A DNA stretch of 64,000 bases. It comes from Erythrocercus mccallii (Eukaryota > Chordata > Aves > Passeriformes > Dicruridae). Every line of letters starts with the position of its first letter. Position 1 is the stretch's first letter. The notes beneath the pieces were generated by a model that was not told the origin of the DNA, searched no databases, and saw nothing but the letters and a program-made list of their open reading frames with translations. The stretch is from positions 62,001 through 126,000 of the forward strand of contig VZRG01000525.1 in NCBI GenBank assembly GCA_013397435.1. Direction: 5' to 3'. This document shows, in pieces, positions 11,716 to 24,475 of this stretch. A program made the position numbers and the translations under genes.

Positions 11716-14549
11716 GATGTGATAGATGTTTGTAAGGCAATTTTACTTAGCTATATTTTGATGTAATTACTATTTGATGGGTTTTCAAGTGCAACTCTTC
11801 CAGTTTTGGTAAGCTTTTCTTTGTATAAAGAGTTCAATGCTTATTGAGAACAACCTGAATTTTTCTGCATTTTTTTACAGACTCCAGACTGAGTGTCAGC
11901 CTAGACTTTACCTTCAACAGCAGAGTTAGATCAAAACAGCAGCCAGTCTTGGCTGAAGGTCAATGATCTCAGCTGCTCACTGCCAGAAGATCCCCCTTTG
12001 TTGGCACAGCTACCCTTGGCAAACCTGATAGCTGGGGTGTGATTATTCATGTGTCTGTGTCAGGACATCAGAGATGACAATTTCAGCAATAAATGAGATG
12101 TTGGTCTTAGTAACTTTTTACTTCCTGGCTGAGCCCATATTAAGATGTGTGGGTTGAACAATCCAGCTGAACACTTTTTTTGTTTTGTTTTGTTTTGTTT
12201 TGTTTTGTTTTGTTTTGTTTTCCTTCTGCCTGCTAAGTAAATCTTTGATGTGTAGTGGTCTTCAGTGAGTTCTCCATTCCCATGAGAAAGTGGAAACAGT
12301 GGGTAGGAAGTAGCAATTGAAAACTCCTGGCCTAGAGAGATCAGAGTATGGTCTGCAGCTTTTGAGGGACATCATGACAGATGGCAACAGAAATGGAAAT
12401 TTTGTCCTGAAGGCGGTTTTGACATTTCAAAATTTTATGTTGTCAAACTGGGATGAAAGCTCCAGTTGGGTTACTGGCTTAATTTGTGAAACACACTTTC
12501 AGTATTTTTAGTTTAATTGCAACATAAATATTTTAAAGGTATCTGAAATACTTTGTGAAATATGTATTTACAATAAAAATTGTTTTGATAACATGGAGTG
12601 ACTCTTTATACAGCCAGTATATTCATGCAGACACTGCACAGCTCAGTTCTGTCAGATTACCTTTTCTGATAGAAGACTATGCTGTTTTTAAAATTTCAGC
12701 TAAGGAATATATACTCCCTTGAGAAAAGGAATAATAAACATGTTACAAAAGGAAAGGATTTAGCATTCCAATATCATACTTACCAGCTCAGAATGAGGGT
12801 ATTTTAAGTTTTTCTTTGATATGACACCTATTCTTACTTTTTAATGGTATTCTACTGTCTCTAAATGTGACACCCTCTAATTTAAGGGACAAAGTCTTAA
12901 GAAATGCTAAAAGCTGCATATTGAAATGTAAAAAGTATTACACTGGAAGTAAGGCAGCTTTTTACACTGGTGGTACATTGGCCATGGAAGTTTACTGAGG
13001 AGATTTGTTTAATTCATCTTCCTCTGGGATCGTTCTTTTGAGTTTGGGTGTCTTTCCAACAGATATTTTCTAGTGTATCCATGTCTTGAACTTGATTGTG
13101 CTTGCTTGCATGTGGTGGTAGAGGAAAGTAAAGTCCCCTCACCACTGATACTGTCTAAAATTCAAATTTCCCCTGTGTAGGGAAGGGAGCCCATACTAAC
13201 ATTAAATGGCCCAGTGTCCCATTCTGACAGCATAATGCTGATGAGCAGATTAAAAGTGCTCCAAGGCATCGCTGGGGAGACATAGAGTAGAGGTGAGGTT
13301 ACCAGCAGAGCTTTCATGATAAAAATGTCTTAGTGCTGTGGAATTAGTCTTAAGATTGAAGTTGTGATATGCCTGTTATCTGTGCAGAGCACAACATAAG
13401 GGAGGGAATGGCAAGGGTTTTCCTCAACTGGCTGCCCAAATTTCTTTACAGCTGGGAGGCCTGCATGGAGGTCTTCTCTTGTAGTGGGAATGATCACAGC
13501 TTGGCTAGTTGAACTCTTTGATTTGTTAGTCGTTACAGCTCAAGATCACATCAGTATTTGAATTTTGCCAAGGCAACAGAATATGTTCTCCTTCTCCTGG
13601 ACAAGGTCAGATAGCTACTTGGCCTTTTCTCCTTGGAGTGACCTCCAAGATTAAACTGCATTACGTATTTCCACTGTTACATCTTTTCAACAATTCAAAA
13701 TTACGTTACTCTCACAAATTAACTGAGTCCCTGCCCCTGTCCTTGCCCCTGGCTCCTGATGGATTTTATCATTTAATGAAGCCAGATTCATTTTTTCCCC
13801 AAGTTTTATCATTTATTATTAATTTTAAACCTCTTTTTTTTTTTGTGGGGGGTTCAGGGAGATTGTGAGGTTGCACAGTAAGGTCATGCTATATTTATAA
13901 ACCTGCTAAAAATTTACAAACAGAACATAATGTGCATATCACTACATTAGGGAACCAGGAAACACTACTAAATAATTAGATTGTGCATTATGAAGACACA
14001 ATATTAACTTTTTAGCTGGGAATGAAAAGAAAGCTCCCTTTGTACCAATTATTACTGTTATTTGCATTGAGTTGAGCTCAAAATATAAGTTGGGCTCAGA
14101 GCTCCATTAGGTGAGGTGTTGGGTAAATTTTGCAGAGAGAGAGAGAAGACTGCTGATGTGCTTTACTCTGTGGAAGTGCTGATGAATTGCAATCATGGAG
14201 ACTAATTAAAGCATCTGGATGGATAGATAAAATGGACATAAACCAGATTTAATTGATGGAGAGCAGAGGAGGGTTTGACAGTTAATTAATGTTTTTAATC
14301 AGTTGTGGATTTACAGGAGGAAAGGGAAAGGAGGAGGCTGATGGGGTCTTAGCCCTTGCTGGTAGCAATACCTTGTGTATGGGAGTGCCTGGTGTCACAT
14401 GGAGAGTGTTCAGACGCCCAACTTTTCCTCTCCACTCTCATCATGGATGCACTTGACCTCAAGGATTTTTATGTATGTATTTTCCCCATCTCTTAATTGG
14501 CTGATCCCTTATAGTTTTGAAAGATGTCCAGCACCTTTAGGAAATTCCC
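11716..14549. other. Unique AT-rich non-coding DNA
   Basis: Holds the (TGTTT)n microsatellite and a strong splice-acceptor-like site ending at 11880. The 14040-14310 part is AT-rich and dense in TAATTA and ATTTGCAT-type motifs, resembling a developmental enhancer. No gene is recognised. Confidence 0.5.
12175..12221. repeat. (TGTTT)n microsatellite
   Basis: Eight perfect TGTTT units follow a short T-run. It is a simple pentanucleotide repeat and likely length-polymorphic. No LINE or SINE tail is recognisable directly upstream, so it is not clearly a poly-A derivative. Confidence 0.98.
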
Positions 14550-14640
14550 ATGTCTAGATCCTTAAAATGCACATCAGATACAGAAATAGAGCAAGGCCCT
14601 ACGGGTTTGCAGACCACAGTTTGATAACCACTCATCTGAA
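14550..14640 (-). mobile_element. hAT-like DNA transposon end
   Basis: The text 'agtttgataaccactcatc' at about 14618-14636, preceded by 'gcagaccac', closely resembles the right terminal region of Charlie/MER20-type hAT elements ('agtttgagaaccactg'). Only about 90 bp can be assigned and no partner terminus is obvious. The orientation given is nominal. Confidence 0.45.
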
Positions 14641-17564
14641 AAATGGGAAGTATTAGACATACTCTGGATACAGCTCTTAATGTTGTTCTGCCACTTGTGT
14701 GTTGTAAGTCCTGAAGATTTGTCCCTAGACTGAGGCCTGTTAAGGTGAAGGATGTAGTGAGTAAGAATATACATGATCTCCAGGCTTTCAGTGACAAAGT
14801 TATTAATACTCTGCACCACCGTGAATGGGGAGATCTGTATTTTTAATGGGCTTTTCACAAATTACAATCTTCCCAATCTCCAACAGGAGGGATGGGGAAA
14901 CCATTGCAGCAGGTATTAACGCAAGAGGGTTTAGTCCTATCCTTTCAGAACATAAACTGAAATGTGTCTTACATATGCTAACATACTGCTGCCAGTGCCA
15001 AACTGGGTTTTTGGAGATATGCATGCACATTTGAGAGCCTTTTCCATTGTTTGTCATATTCAGAAGAATGCTAATTTTCAGTGGAAAAAGCCCAGTATTG
15101 ATTCCAAAGGATATATACAATCAATATCAATTGCAATGTAGCAATTACATGCATGACTCCAAGTCCTGGCTGGTACTGACACGTCCCAAAAGTGCTTCAT
15201 GAGGTTCTACGGTACTGCCATGCTATGGGGAGCAGCAGAGGGATAAAAATGGAAAATGACTTGCCCCAAATAACTCTTACATACAAACATGAGGAGGGAC
15301 AAGATCCAAACAACTGGAATACACCACACACTGTAGTAAGCCTTTGCTATTCAAACCTGGTATGCCTGATCCTTCAGGACTCCTCTGTGATGTGCAGAAG
15401 AGCATTGCAGAGATGCTTGGCTGAGTACTAACCAAGTTCCCCCTGGGCTGGAAAACAGTGCATCCCATGGATATAGGCTTTATTGTGCTGGGGCCCTGTT
15501 GTAACAGCTGCACAACACTGTACCAAGCTGAAGTACCATATCAGCTAGAGATAGCTTGGGGGAGCCTAAAATGCCTTTGCAGAGAATAAGGGTAAGAGAT
15601 ACCATTAGATGTCTAGAGCCTGTCTTGTGACAATCAGCCTTTGCCCCTAAGGGAGGGCTGTATGTGGGTGGCACTTTACCCAGCAACTGTGCTTTCAATT
15701 TCTGCAGCTTGGCGTAAAGACTTAATCTTGTGCCTGCTCTCACTGAAGAAGTTGCTTTGATTGTGTGTTTGGGATTGAACCAATGATTCCAGCAGCCTGC
15801 TCTGCAACTGGGCAGTGCTCAGAGTTGGTATAAATGATGCTCTACGTTACCTGGCAGCAACCTCGTGTAACTTACAGGAACGTACAGTCAGGGAATAAAT
15901 GATGTAGGAGCAAAAGCAGCTCAGTGAAAGGTGTAAGACAAAGTGAGAGTGGGAGGTTCTTTATCTTAATTCCACTTGGTAGTTGCTTTTCTATCTACCC
16001 AGTTCTATTGGCCTGTAAATTACAACTACTTATCAACCAGAGGTAAAATGCAATATCATTTCAGTCACTTTGAGTTTGACCCAAAGTGTTTATATCCATG
16101 AAAAAAAATGAATGATTGCCACTTATTTATTTTTACAAAAAATGATAGGCCATTGTGCTGGAGAAATCAGCCTCAGCTGACATTCACAGCTGTTCTTTTA
16201 TGTGGGAGGCAAGCAAAGTGAAAATAGTATGCTACTCATGTTCTGTTGGACAGTATTTTGGAATATACAGTTAATCTGCTCAAGGGGGAAAAAACATGGG
16301 GAGAATGCACTGCTTAGCAATAAAATACATCAATACACGCAACATCACCACATCAATATACAGTGATTAAATTTATAGCTGTAGCTTTACAGTTGTTCTG
16401 CCTGAAAACCCCCAGGGTGGCCTCAAAATCCTCTGCTTCTAATCCAAACTGGTGATGCCATGGTGCTTCTGTCATTCAAAACGCCCCCAGTTTGCTTCAT
16501 GTAACCACGGATTTCTCACATATCCAAGTTAAACACAGGAACATCAGAATTCTTCCCAGAAAAGGCTCAGTTAGGGAGAGTATCCCATCCTTCAGCGATC
16601 ACCTAAGCAAAAAAGGATTAAATTGGTTACAATGGCTATCCTTAAAACTGGAGAGAGGCAGGAAGCAGCTATTCTCTGCCTGTTGAGGCTTCTTCATTTC
16701 ATCTGTCAAGGCCTTAATAACTGCTCCAGAACTACAACAAGCAACTTTCAACCAAGGTTCCTGCTTTTTTTACATATTTTAGTTTCTGGTTGCATTGGCC
16801 AAGGTACATGATAGCTACATTCAGGCCAACTGTTAAAATCCTTAAAAAGAAGAAATGCACCTGATGTTATGGGAACTACTTTTAAAAAGGGTAACAGGTG
16901 GTGGCTCAACAAATGGACAAAGTCTTTTCCAGAGCTATCAAAGTCTGTCTGTGGAAGTGTCATATGCCTCAGTGCTCTAATTTTTTTCCTTCTAGGATAA
17001 ATTTTTCTTTCCCTTGGCTGTAGATGGATCCTGGGTCTGACAGCTGTGTATCCTAGACAGTCAGAGATTCACATCAGCTTCTTGAATTTAGATACCATAA
17101 TCAGTGAAGTCATTGTAGCCTCTGGTATCTAGCTGGGCACTCAACATCAGGTTACTGTGGGAAAAAAGAAAGAAAAAATACTAGACTGAGATTTCACAAA
17201 GAGAAATGTGTCAGTGTGGCAGTTCAAAAGCATTTGGGCTTTATCTGAAATTGTACGGAAAAGCCAGGAGGTGAGTAAATTACCTGCACGAACTCTGGCT
17301 GGGATAAATTCACCCTGAGAAAGGAGAGCTCCAGGACTCCATCCTGTACCTTATTCATTAAGTCTATGCCTAGAACAACAGTTTAGAGGGAATATGCTAG
17401 TTGCCTTAGCCATGTCATGGATGTCTTTGTGGTCTCTGATTCGGGGCTGCTTCAAGTGTTCTAGAATGTCAAAACAGAAGATTGTTCAGGGGTTCTTGAG
17501 CTTAAAAAGAAAAAAAAAAAAAAAAAGCTTTCAAAATAATATACCGAAAAGGGAGGTTTGTGAC
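14641..17564. other. Unique non-coding DNA
   Basis: No repeat family or exon is recognised. There are small A-runs. A GTGAGT-type donor-like site near 17270 follows a short open stretch but has no convincing acceptor. An A17 tract lies at 17510-17526. Confidence 0.5.
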
Positions 17565-17690
17565 TGTCATATATGAAAAAGAACAATTGCATCTGATCAA
17601 AGATGAGTTTGCTGCAAAGGAATTACAGCTGATTCCATCTATATTGACTTTTATAAAGCATCCACCACTGTAGAACCCAAGCAAGGAAAG
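17565..17690 (+). mobile_element. LINE reverse-transcriptase remnant (CR1-like)
   Basis: In one plus frame, 17640-17675 translates as YIDFYKASTTVE. This is a decayed version of the LINE reverse-transcriptase motif 'LDFSKAFDTV', whose first aspartate is catalytic. The surrounding text matches the style of old CR1 ORF2. The fragment is short, isolated and disrupted on both sides. L2 or another non-LTR clade is an alternative. Confidence 0.55.
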
Positions 17691-19999
17691 ATCAGATCTA
17701 TAGATATATATTCATACATTGTTTAAAAAAATTAAATACAAGCCAAAATAGATGTTCTGTGAGGCAGAGGCAAATTTTCTGCTTGAAACCAGCAGTAAGC
17801 TTCTTATTGTTTACTAAATATTTGTACTGGATTTTCAGCATACAGAGAGATCATAAGCAAGAGATATAAGTAAAAAACAAACAATAAAGTGAGACCATAC
17901 AACAGAAAGCTAAGCAAATCATCACATTACAGGATTTTCCAAAGCACAAATGGTTTTCATGTAAAAAGCAAGTCCTATGCAGTATGAGATAAAGAAATGT
18001 TTAGCATAAACATGCATCACTGGCACTGATAGCAGAAATGGATGTTAGAATGAGCTGACCAAATTTTTCTGCCTATTTTCATACCCGTGGAATTTTCCCA
18101 GTAACTTGTTAGCCTGTGGTTCTGTAATTCTATCTAAAGAAGTTTTTGTTGCACGGTGACTTGTCAACCTTCTTGATGATGCTGAGCCAAGGTATGAGCT
18201 GGCACTTTCCCTGGTGGTTTAAGAGGAGGAGGGAGCTGAAGTCACCCTTCCCTCCCTGCCCTATGCAGGCTTGTAGCTGTGCCCTACTAAGTGCACTCCT
18301 TAGTGCTGATTGCTTGTCTTGCTTGATAGTCATGGTCCAGGCTGTGCATTATTGAGTCTGCAGATCACCAGGCTTTGGGAAAATGGACTGGAACACAGTG
18401 TGTTCATCGGAGTACTGGGCACGTATACATATATATATATATATGTGTGTGTACTAGCTGTACCCAGCACATATGACTTTAATACCCTCAGATGTCCTTT
18501 CTGCTCACTTGTTGGAAATGACTGGAGAGTCGGCAGAATGAGACATGTGCTTGTGCTCCAGTGGTTGCAGCTCTCATCTGATGTATTAGCACAAACCCAC
18601 CCTTCATTAGCAGTTTATGCTAATACACCAGCCTTAGCTAGAGCATTCAAGGTGCAGACAAATGTTTTTTCTGCTTTCCCTGCTGTTGGGGAAGTAACTT
18701 CTGGCAGAGGAACAGGGTAGACAGCTGGGAAGAGGTAACATCTTAAATCACATCAGCTAGTCTCTTTGGAGCTCTCTATCAAATACATTTGCACACTCAG
18801 AATAGGTGCAAATTGACTGTTTTACCTGGGACCATCAGTCGTATTAAGGACAACCTGAGACATGAAGGGCATGAAGCTTCATCATGGAGTATGTCTGCTT
18901 CCATGTTGCATGTGTGTTATTCCTTACCACCTTTCCTGTCCTTGACAGGGACTAAGGTCCCTAGGCTTGGTGACTTGCTGCACCCCTACTAACCAGTGAG
19001 CAAAGGCTGGGATGTGGAGCCAAGCTGTGGCCCAGAGCAGTGCCTGCTTCTCAGCTGTTCACATTCCCCCACCATGGTTTCAGAATGTGCGAGCTAGCAT
19101 TCCCACTGGCAATGCCTGGCCATGATCCAGGAGATGTCAAACACAGAGCCTGGAAGGTGCTGCCTGGCGACACATTTCAGCCTGGTGGCTGAGCGAAAGG
19201 GCTACAGTGGGAGCTGCCTCTGGAGGATGGGCATCACTATCCCATCATCTCTCCTACCAAAACTGTGGCTTGTGGGAACAAGAAGTCTGGGGTTTAGATG
19301 GATGTGGCTGGCAAGATCACTTCTCTTGCCTTCAGTTCTCACAAGGTTTTCTTGATGGCATCTTGCACCAACTTGCGCTGTAGCTTCCTAGATAAATTCA
19401 TGCTCAATTCTATCTCCGCAATTTCCATATCATGTTTATTCAGAATAAGTTGTTTTTGCTTCTCTCAGCCCTGCGGGGTTAACCTGTCTTATGAAATTCA
19501 AATGTCCTCCTCTTGCTTTCTGCCTTGTAACACTTCTTTCTTTTCCTCCCACCTCTTTGTTGGCTTCATGGACTGTGCTAATCTTGCAGGAGATACCAGA
19601 GGGCTGAGAGGGAGATGTCTGCCCTAGACAGCTCCAAAGCCAAACCCAACCCCTTCAATATGGGCTGCATTCTGCTGGATTGTGCAGTACTTTTGAGCAC
19701 CAACATTACACAAAGCTGAGCACCCATTACTGAGGAACCTTTTTTCTGATTCCACTCTGAGGAATAATACACCAGTGGGCCAAAGATTCAATACAGAAAG
19801 CATTAAGAAGATAGGAATTTATCCATCAACTCAGCAGTTTTTCAGAGTCGTACTAAAGGAGGTTTCCTATTTAAGGGAGTATTTTATCTCTGTTAATGCC
19901 TAATGTGTTGGATTGTTATACAGGGTTTTGCTATCACAAAATAAGATGATAATGACAATTTCTGCCTGTGTAGCCAATGGTTCTTTGTACTACTTATAG
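17691..19999. other. Unique non-coding DNA
   Basis: Contains a short (TA)n(TG)n repeat and a 10-bp inverted repeat at 18582-18591/18618-18627. No exon or further transposon is recognised. Several frames of 60-136 codons resemble no known protein. Confidence 0.5.
18424..18453. repeat. (TA)n(TG)n dinucleotide repeat
   Basis: Alternating TA passes into TG over about 30 bp. It is a short simple repeat. Confidence 0.9.
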
Positions 20000-20240
20000 A
20001 TTCTTTCATTCAAGGATCTTAAAGCTCTTTATGCTTTAGCTCTTTAAAGGACCCTATTTGCTTAGACTTCCAAATCCCACTAACGTAGTACTTAACTCAT
20101 AGTAGATATTGTAAAATATTAGACATTTGAAAAATCTCAGCCAATGTCTATTAACAAATAAGTTTAAAATTGCATTATTCCCCCTCATAACAGCATGGGG
20201 GGGCTAATAACACATGGAGAATCAGGGTTCCAGAATGTAT
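20000..20240 (-). mobile_element. MIR SINE remnant
   Basis: On the plus strand 'aggatcttaaagctcttta' (about 20014-20033) corresponds to the reverse complement of the MIR tail (consensus 'aaagcgctttgagatcc'). Near 20175, 'attattccccctcataaca' resembles the MIR segment 'tattatccccattttaca'. The two blocks are in the correct order for a minus-strand MIR, with extra sequence between them. Divergence is high. Confidence 0.48.
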
Positions 20241-23200
20241 CTGTTCTTATTTACAAAGGGAAAGAGGCTGTATTTGGGTTATTTCCATCTTATTTTATAA
20301 TATCTTGCATTTTGGAGGAACATGATGTGTCCTGCAGTGGAAGCAAGGTGATAGGAATGCTCTCACAAGCTATCATGCATCACATCAGAGACAGGCCAGC
20401 CAAGGGGTATGACCCAGAGGGAAGAATAGTGGCCTTGAACCCCAGATGTACAACACTTGACACAATTGTGTTTGCTCCAGGCTTGGCTTCAAAGGAAATT
20501 TGGTTTTTTTGTTTTCTGTTAAACAACCTCTTTCACCCCCTCCCTTGGAATTTCTTCTCATTGGAACATCAGGGTTTTGACTTTTACTAGTCTGAAGGCA
20601 GGAGAATAGTTTTCTTCACACTGCTAGACATGTTATCTCTAGCCCAGCTTCTCTAGCAGGCTCTGGGTGATTTGAGCATGTAACATGCAAATGTTTTAAA
20701 AAGCAGTACAAATAGTGAGCTAGGAAAATGAAGAGACAATACTGAGTGTCTTAGCAAAAACATTTAGGTTCCTTCTCTCTTTTCCACTGTGCGAAGAGGC
20801 CCTGGCACAAGGCAAATATGACTGAAAGTTTTAATCCATGTGACTACAAAGAATCAGAGTATTTCAAATGTTAGGAAGGAGCTTTACTGCTTCATTTGCA
20901 GTCGTGCACAGCACACAAATCCTCATTTACACAAGCAGCATGCTGAAGGCAATCTTTCCCTGTGCAGCATAGGTTGTGACCTTGCCAGATGCTGAGGCCA
21001 TGCAGCTGCTCTAGCAGGTATTTAGCAGCCTACAAGGTTAAATTTGACAATTGCACCTCATGCCCTGCTATCTGAGTGCTCCTGCATGCTGCACTCACCT
21101 GCCTCCATGGATAAACCTCATCTTCCCTGATTGCGAGATTCAAGTTTTTACCTGGAAAAGACCAAAGGTTAATGTGGTAACAAAGCAGAATGGTTGTTAT
21201 TTGGAGTAGATAACAAATAGTTCTGTGCCCTCTGGTGAATTGTTTTAAAAATCTTCAATGAAGGGGAAATAGTGAAATGGTATTCTGTAGGAATGCAATC
21301 TGAGTTTGAGTGGTTCGTCTGAATCAAAATTTTAACATTTCCAGTGGTTCTGTGTATCCTGGATTCTTAAACAAGCATGAGACAAGCAATCATTCTGTCT
21401 GCCTGCATGTCAACCTATCAGTTCTGATCTTCTCTGGTATCAGCTGGCTGCTTTCAGCCACGTTTCCTAACAAGCTCGGTGATAAAAAAAAAAAAAAGTT
21501 CCTATAAATACCAAGGAAATTATTGACTGGGCTAGGGAAACAGACTTAAATGAGTGGCCTCACTGAGAGGAAAGACGATGGTGAGAGCTGGAGTGTAACT
21601 TGCCCAGTGTGGCCCGTCAGCTGGCTGATGAGCACGTGCATAGCTGAGAACAAACCCAGCATGAGCTGCCTCTTGTCCTGGCTTTGGTCAGGTAACCATG
21701 GGCATGCTGCAGAGGTGTACGTGCAGGGAGTGGGGGCTGCTGCCATTTAGGACCAAGAGATATTGCAGGGACTAAATGGACTTAGATACCAGAACATTTT
21801 AATCGCAGATATGTGCATTTTTATGAGTTCTCTGTTCAGTGGGAGAGATGACGAGATGAGTCAGAGGAGAGAATGTGGATGGGTCAGTGTGGCAGCTCCA
21901 ACTGTGCCATGATATTCCCACTGCTGAGTGGTGAGGCCCCTTGGGCTGTGTTCATGGGTGTTGATGGGTGTCTGCAGGTGCTGTCAGATATAAGTTTTGG
22001 TTGAGATTAACCAATGCTTGATTAGTCCATACAGATTCCCAAAATGTACACCTGTCTTTTGTCACTTTCTGGTGCCACCAAACTGCTCATCCTGACAAGC
22101 GGTTCTTGACATGATCTTGCTTAAGTTCCTCTTCTTAAAAGGAAGTTCTTCCCTTATCCCATCAGGTAAACTCATGTTCATATGCTAACATCACTGTCAG
22201 CTAGGTCTAATTTATGCAAGCTGCTACAAGGAAACACAGAGAGAGAATAAAAGCAAGGTATGTTCAAAGGAGAATAGCTGGAGAAGAACCTCATGACTTT
22301 AGGTTATGTGGGAGGTTGGACCAAAAACGTGAGAAATGAGACTTGCTTTGGCTGTTGCCTGCAAACAACTTGTAAACTCCAACGTTCTTGAGGAGCAATG
22401 TGCACTCAAACCACTGCTAAGGTGCCTGCAACCTTAAATTCACCTCAGCGAAGTTTCTCTGTGTGCACTGGTTATTTATTACTGCTAGAGCACTGTGGAT
22501 GCCCAGGGGATTTCAGTAGCATGGGGATATGATTACCCTCAATAATAAAAATAATGTGCTGTAATAAATCTGTCATTTAGGGTAGAAAATATTGACTGTT
22601 AATAAAATTACCTGTAGTATGGACTAAATTATTTTAGTCCTATTAAAAATTCCAATTGCCAGTTTCATGGACATGCAATTCCTTTTACTGTGGGTGGAGG
22701 AGCTGATGGGTAGATGGAAGCAGTGGAAAAAGGAGGGTAACTGCAAGGCAGGGCCTGAAACTATCACAGAGGAATTTCAAGAAATGGCAGTGGCTGCGTA
22801 GCAGAAGGTCGTATTCATGGTGAGGAGAATAATCACATTTTTGGAAGGGAACAGCCAAAATTGGGCGAAGTGCCAATCATGGAGCATCCTTGGATCAGGC
22901 ATGTTCTTCTAGTGTGATTAGGGAAAGAGTTGGGGGAGTCTCTGGAGGGTTTGGTGTCAAGGTTTATACTTTTAGGCCATCTCCAGTCTCCTCTGAGTTT
23001 CTTTACTGACTCAACAGGGAACAGGGGAATGGAGAAGTTAAGGTCTTGGTTGCTCTAACGTGTTTAAACCAAGCCTTGTGGAGAGAGGCCACACAGAAAA
23101 GCAAAGCAAATGAGAGAATCACAGCCACAGATTGGGGCCAGGTGGGAAAAGGATTTGGTGAGGAAGTCAGCCAAGAGCAGAGAGCACGAAGGTTCTTGTG

Positions 23201-23574
23201 CTTGGACTCAATGATTTGAAAAGTCTTTTCCAAAGCCTAAATGATTCTGTTAGTCTACTTGCAAAATAACACTTGTAGGGCTGCATTCTGCTTTCTGTTC
23301 CTGAGTGATGGTGTTGCCAGAGAAGGGGAGGGGATGTGAGAGCCCTATTGCCACCCCTGCTGAGAACACCAGGCTGGTTAACAGAAGGGGAGATGTTGGA
23401 GAGCCATCTACAAGGAGAATTGGGAGGTCACTGGGGATTTCTCAGCAGGAAAGACTGGACCTTGTTGTCCATAGGGACAGAACTAGGCAGCAGTCAGGCA
23501 CAAAGCAGAGTAATTGCAATTGAAGAACCCAAAAGTGAGCAGGGGGTATGGGCTGACTGTGCCTCTAGGTTTGA
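20241..23574. other. Unique non-coding DNA
   Basis: Apart from a MIR remnant around 21560-21690, nothing is recognised. The 22490-22690 part is AT-rich and motif-dense and contains the perfect 8-bp stem inverted repeat at 22621-22640. The stretch 23290-23574 may be a further 5' portion of the adjacent CR1 copy, but I could not confirm that. Confidence 0.5.
21560..21690 (-). mobile_element. MIR SINE remnant
   Basis: Blocks 'gtaacttgcccagtgtggcc' (about 21596) and 'agctgagaacaaacccagca' (about 21642) follow the order of a reverse-complemented MIR: 'acttgcccaaggtcacac' then 'gagctgggaatagaaccca'. The copy is strongly diverged and its ends are approximate. Confidence 0.5.
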
Positions 23575-23880
23575 TTAGGACTACAAAAGAGGGAATGCAA
23601 CCAAAAAAAGAAAGTGAGGTTAAAGGGTTTGAGAGAAAACGGACAAAAGTCTTTCCTCAACATCTCAACACAAGAAATACGGGAAATGACTAAGCAGGAA
23701 GATCTCATGCATGAAAACAATGATGATTTAGTTGGCATTACAGAAAGCGGGTAGGATAATGCATGTGACTGGAATATCAATAAAGGAAGATACGATCAAC
23801 AGCAGAGGGAAGAAAAAAACTAGGGCAGAAGAAAATGAGGTTGTATAATGATGGATCAAAAAGGTAATTCAGAGTTTTTT
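23575..23880 (+). mobile_element. CR1 LINE ORF2 endonuclease-region fragment
   Basis: The block 'gatgatttagttggcattac' (about 23722-23741) and the following 'agaaagcgggtaggataatg' match the ORF2 endonuclease part of old CR1 elements ('ddLvgItEtWwd' in protein terms). Later text near 23763-23800 continues the same order. This is an internal 5'-ward piece, not the usual 3' end. Frameshifts and stops destroy the frame. The upstream limit may be earlier than given. Confidence 0.8.
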
Positions 23881-24223
23881 TCTGAAGCAATTTTTTTCCT
23901 TTGTGTAGAACTTCTGACCTGACATTCCCATGTGAATCAGGCCCACTATATTTTAAGATAAAAAGTTAGGCCATAAAAATAAAGCTTTATGGTTTTGCTC
24001 TTTTTAAATGAGATATTCATTAGAAACAGGTTTCTTTTTTAAGTGATCCTGTAAGCATGATCTCATAGTTACAGCATGATGAACAGAGGGTCAGTGTGAC
24101 TCCTGCAGATATAGGGCAAAAAAAGTTTGTCATTCTCTGAAACAGTGAGTTGGGGCTCCCTCTAACCTTTTGACACAACCAGGATGGAATAAACAGCCCA
24201 TCTTATCCCTTCCTCTGAAGACT

Positions 24224-24475
24224 GATCACAGAATCACAGAATCACTAGGTTGAAAGAGACCTTTAAGGTCATCGAGTCCAACCCATGCCCTAACACCTCA
24301 GCTAAACCATGGCACCAAGTGCCACATCCAGTCTTTTTTTAAACACATCCAGGTATGGTGACTCCACCACCTCCCCAGGAAGACCATTCCAGTACATTAT
24401 CACTCAGTAAAAAAAAAATAATTTCCTAATATCCAATCTATATTTCCCTTGGGCACAGCTTGAGACTGTGGGATC
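24224..24475 (-). mobile_element. CR1 LINE 3' end, well preserved
   Basis: On the plus strand it begins 'cacagaatcacagaatcac', the reverse complement of the CR1 terminal octamer repeats. It continues through the conserved 3' UTR ('gagtccaac', 'aaccatggcaccaagtgcca', 'gactccaccacctcccc') to 'gcttgagactgtg', where the match stops. The copy is therefore minus-strand and 5'-truncated at about 24475. It is the youngest-looking LINE of the window. An A-run near 24410 is a later slip. Confidence 0.95.

Noticed and set aside
17172..17275. Open stretch followed by a GTGAGT donor-like site at about 17270
   Set aside because: A stop lies just upstream in frame and no acceptor with a proper pyrimidine tract is present. 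The peptide matches nothing I know.
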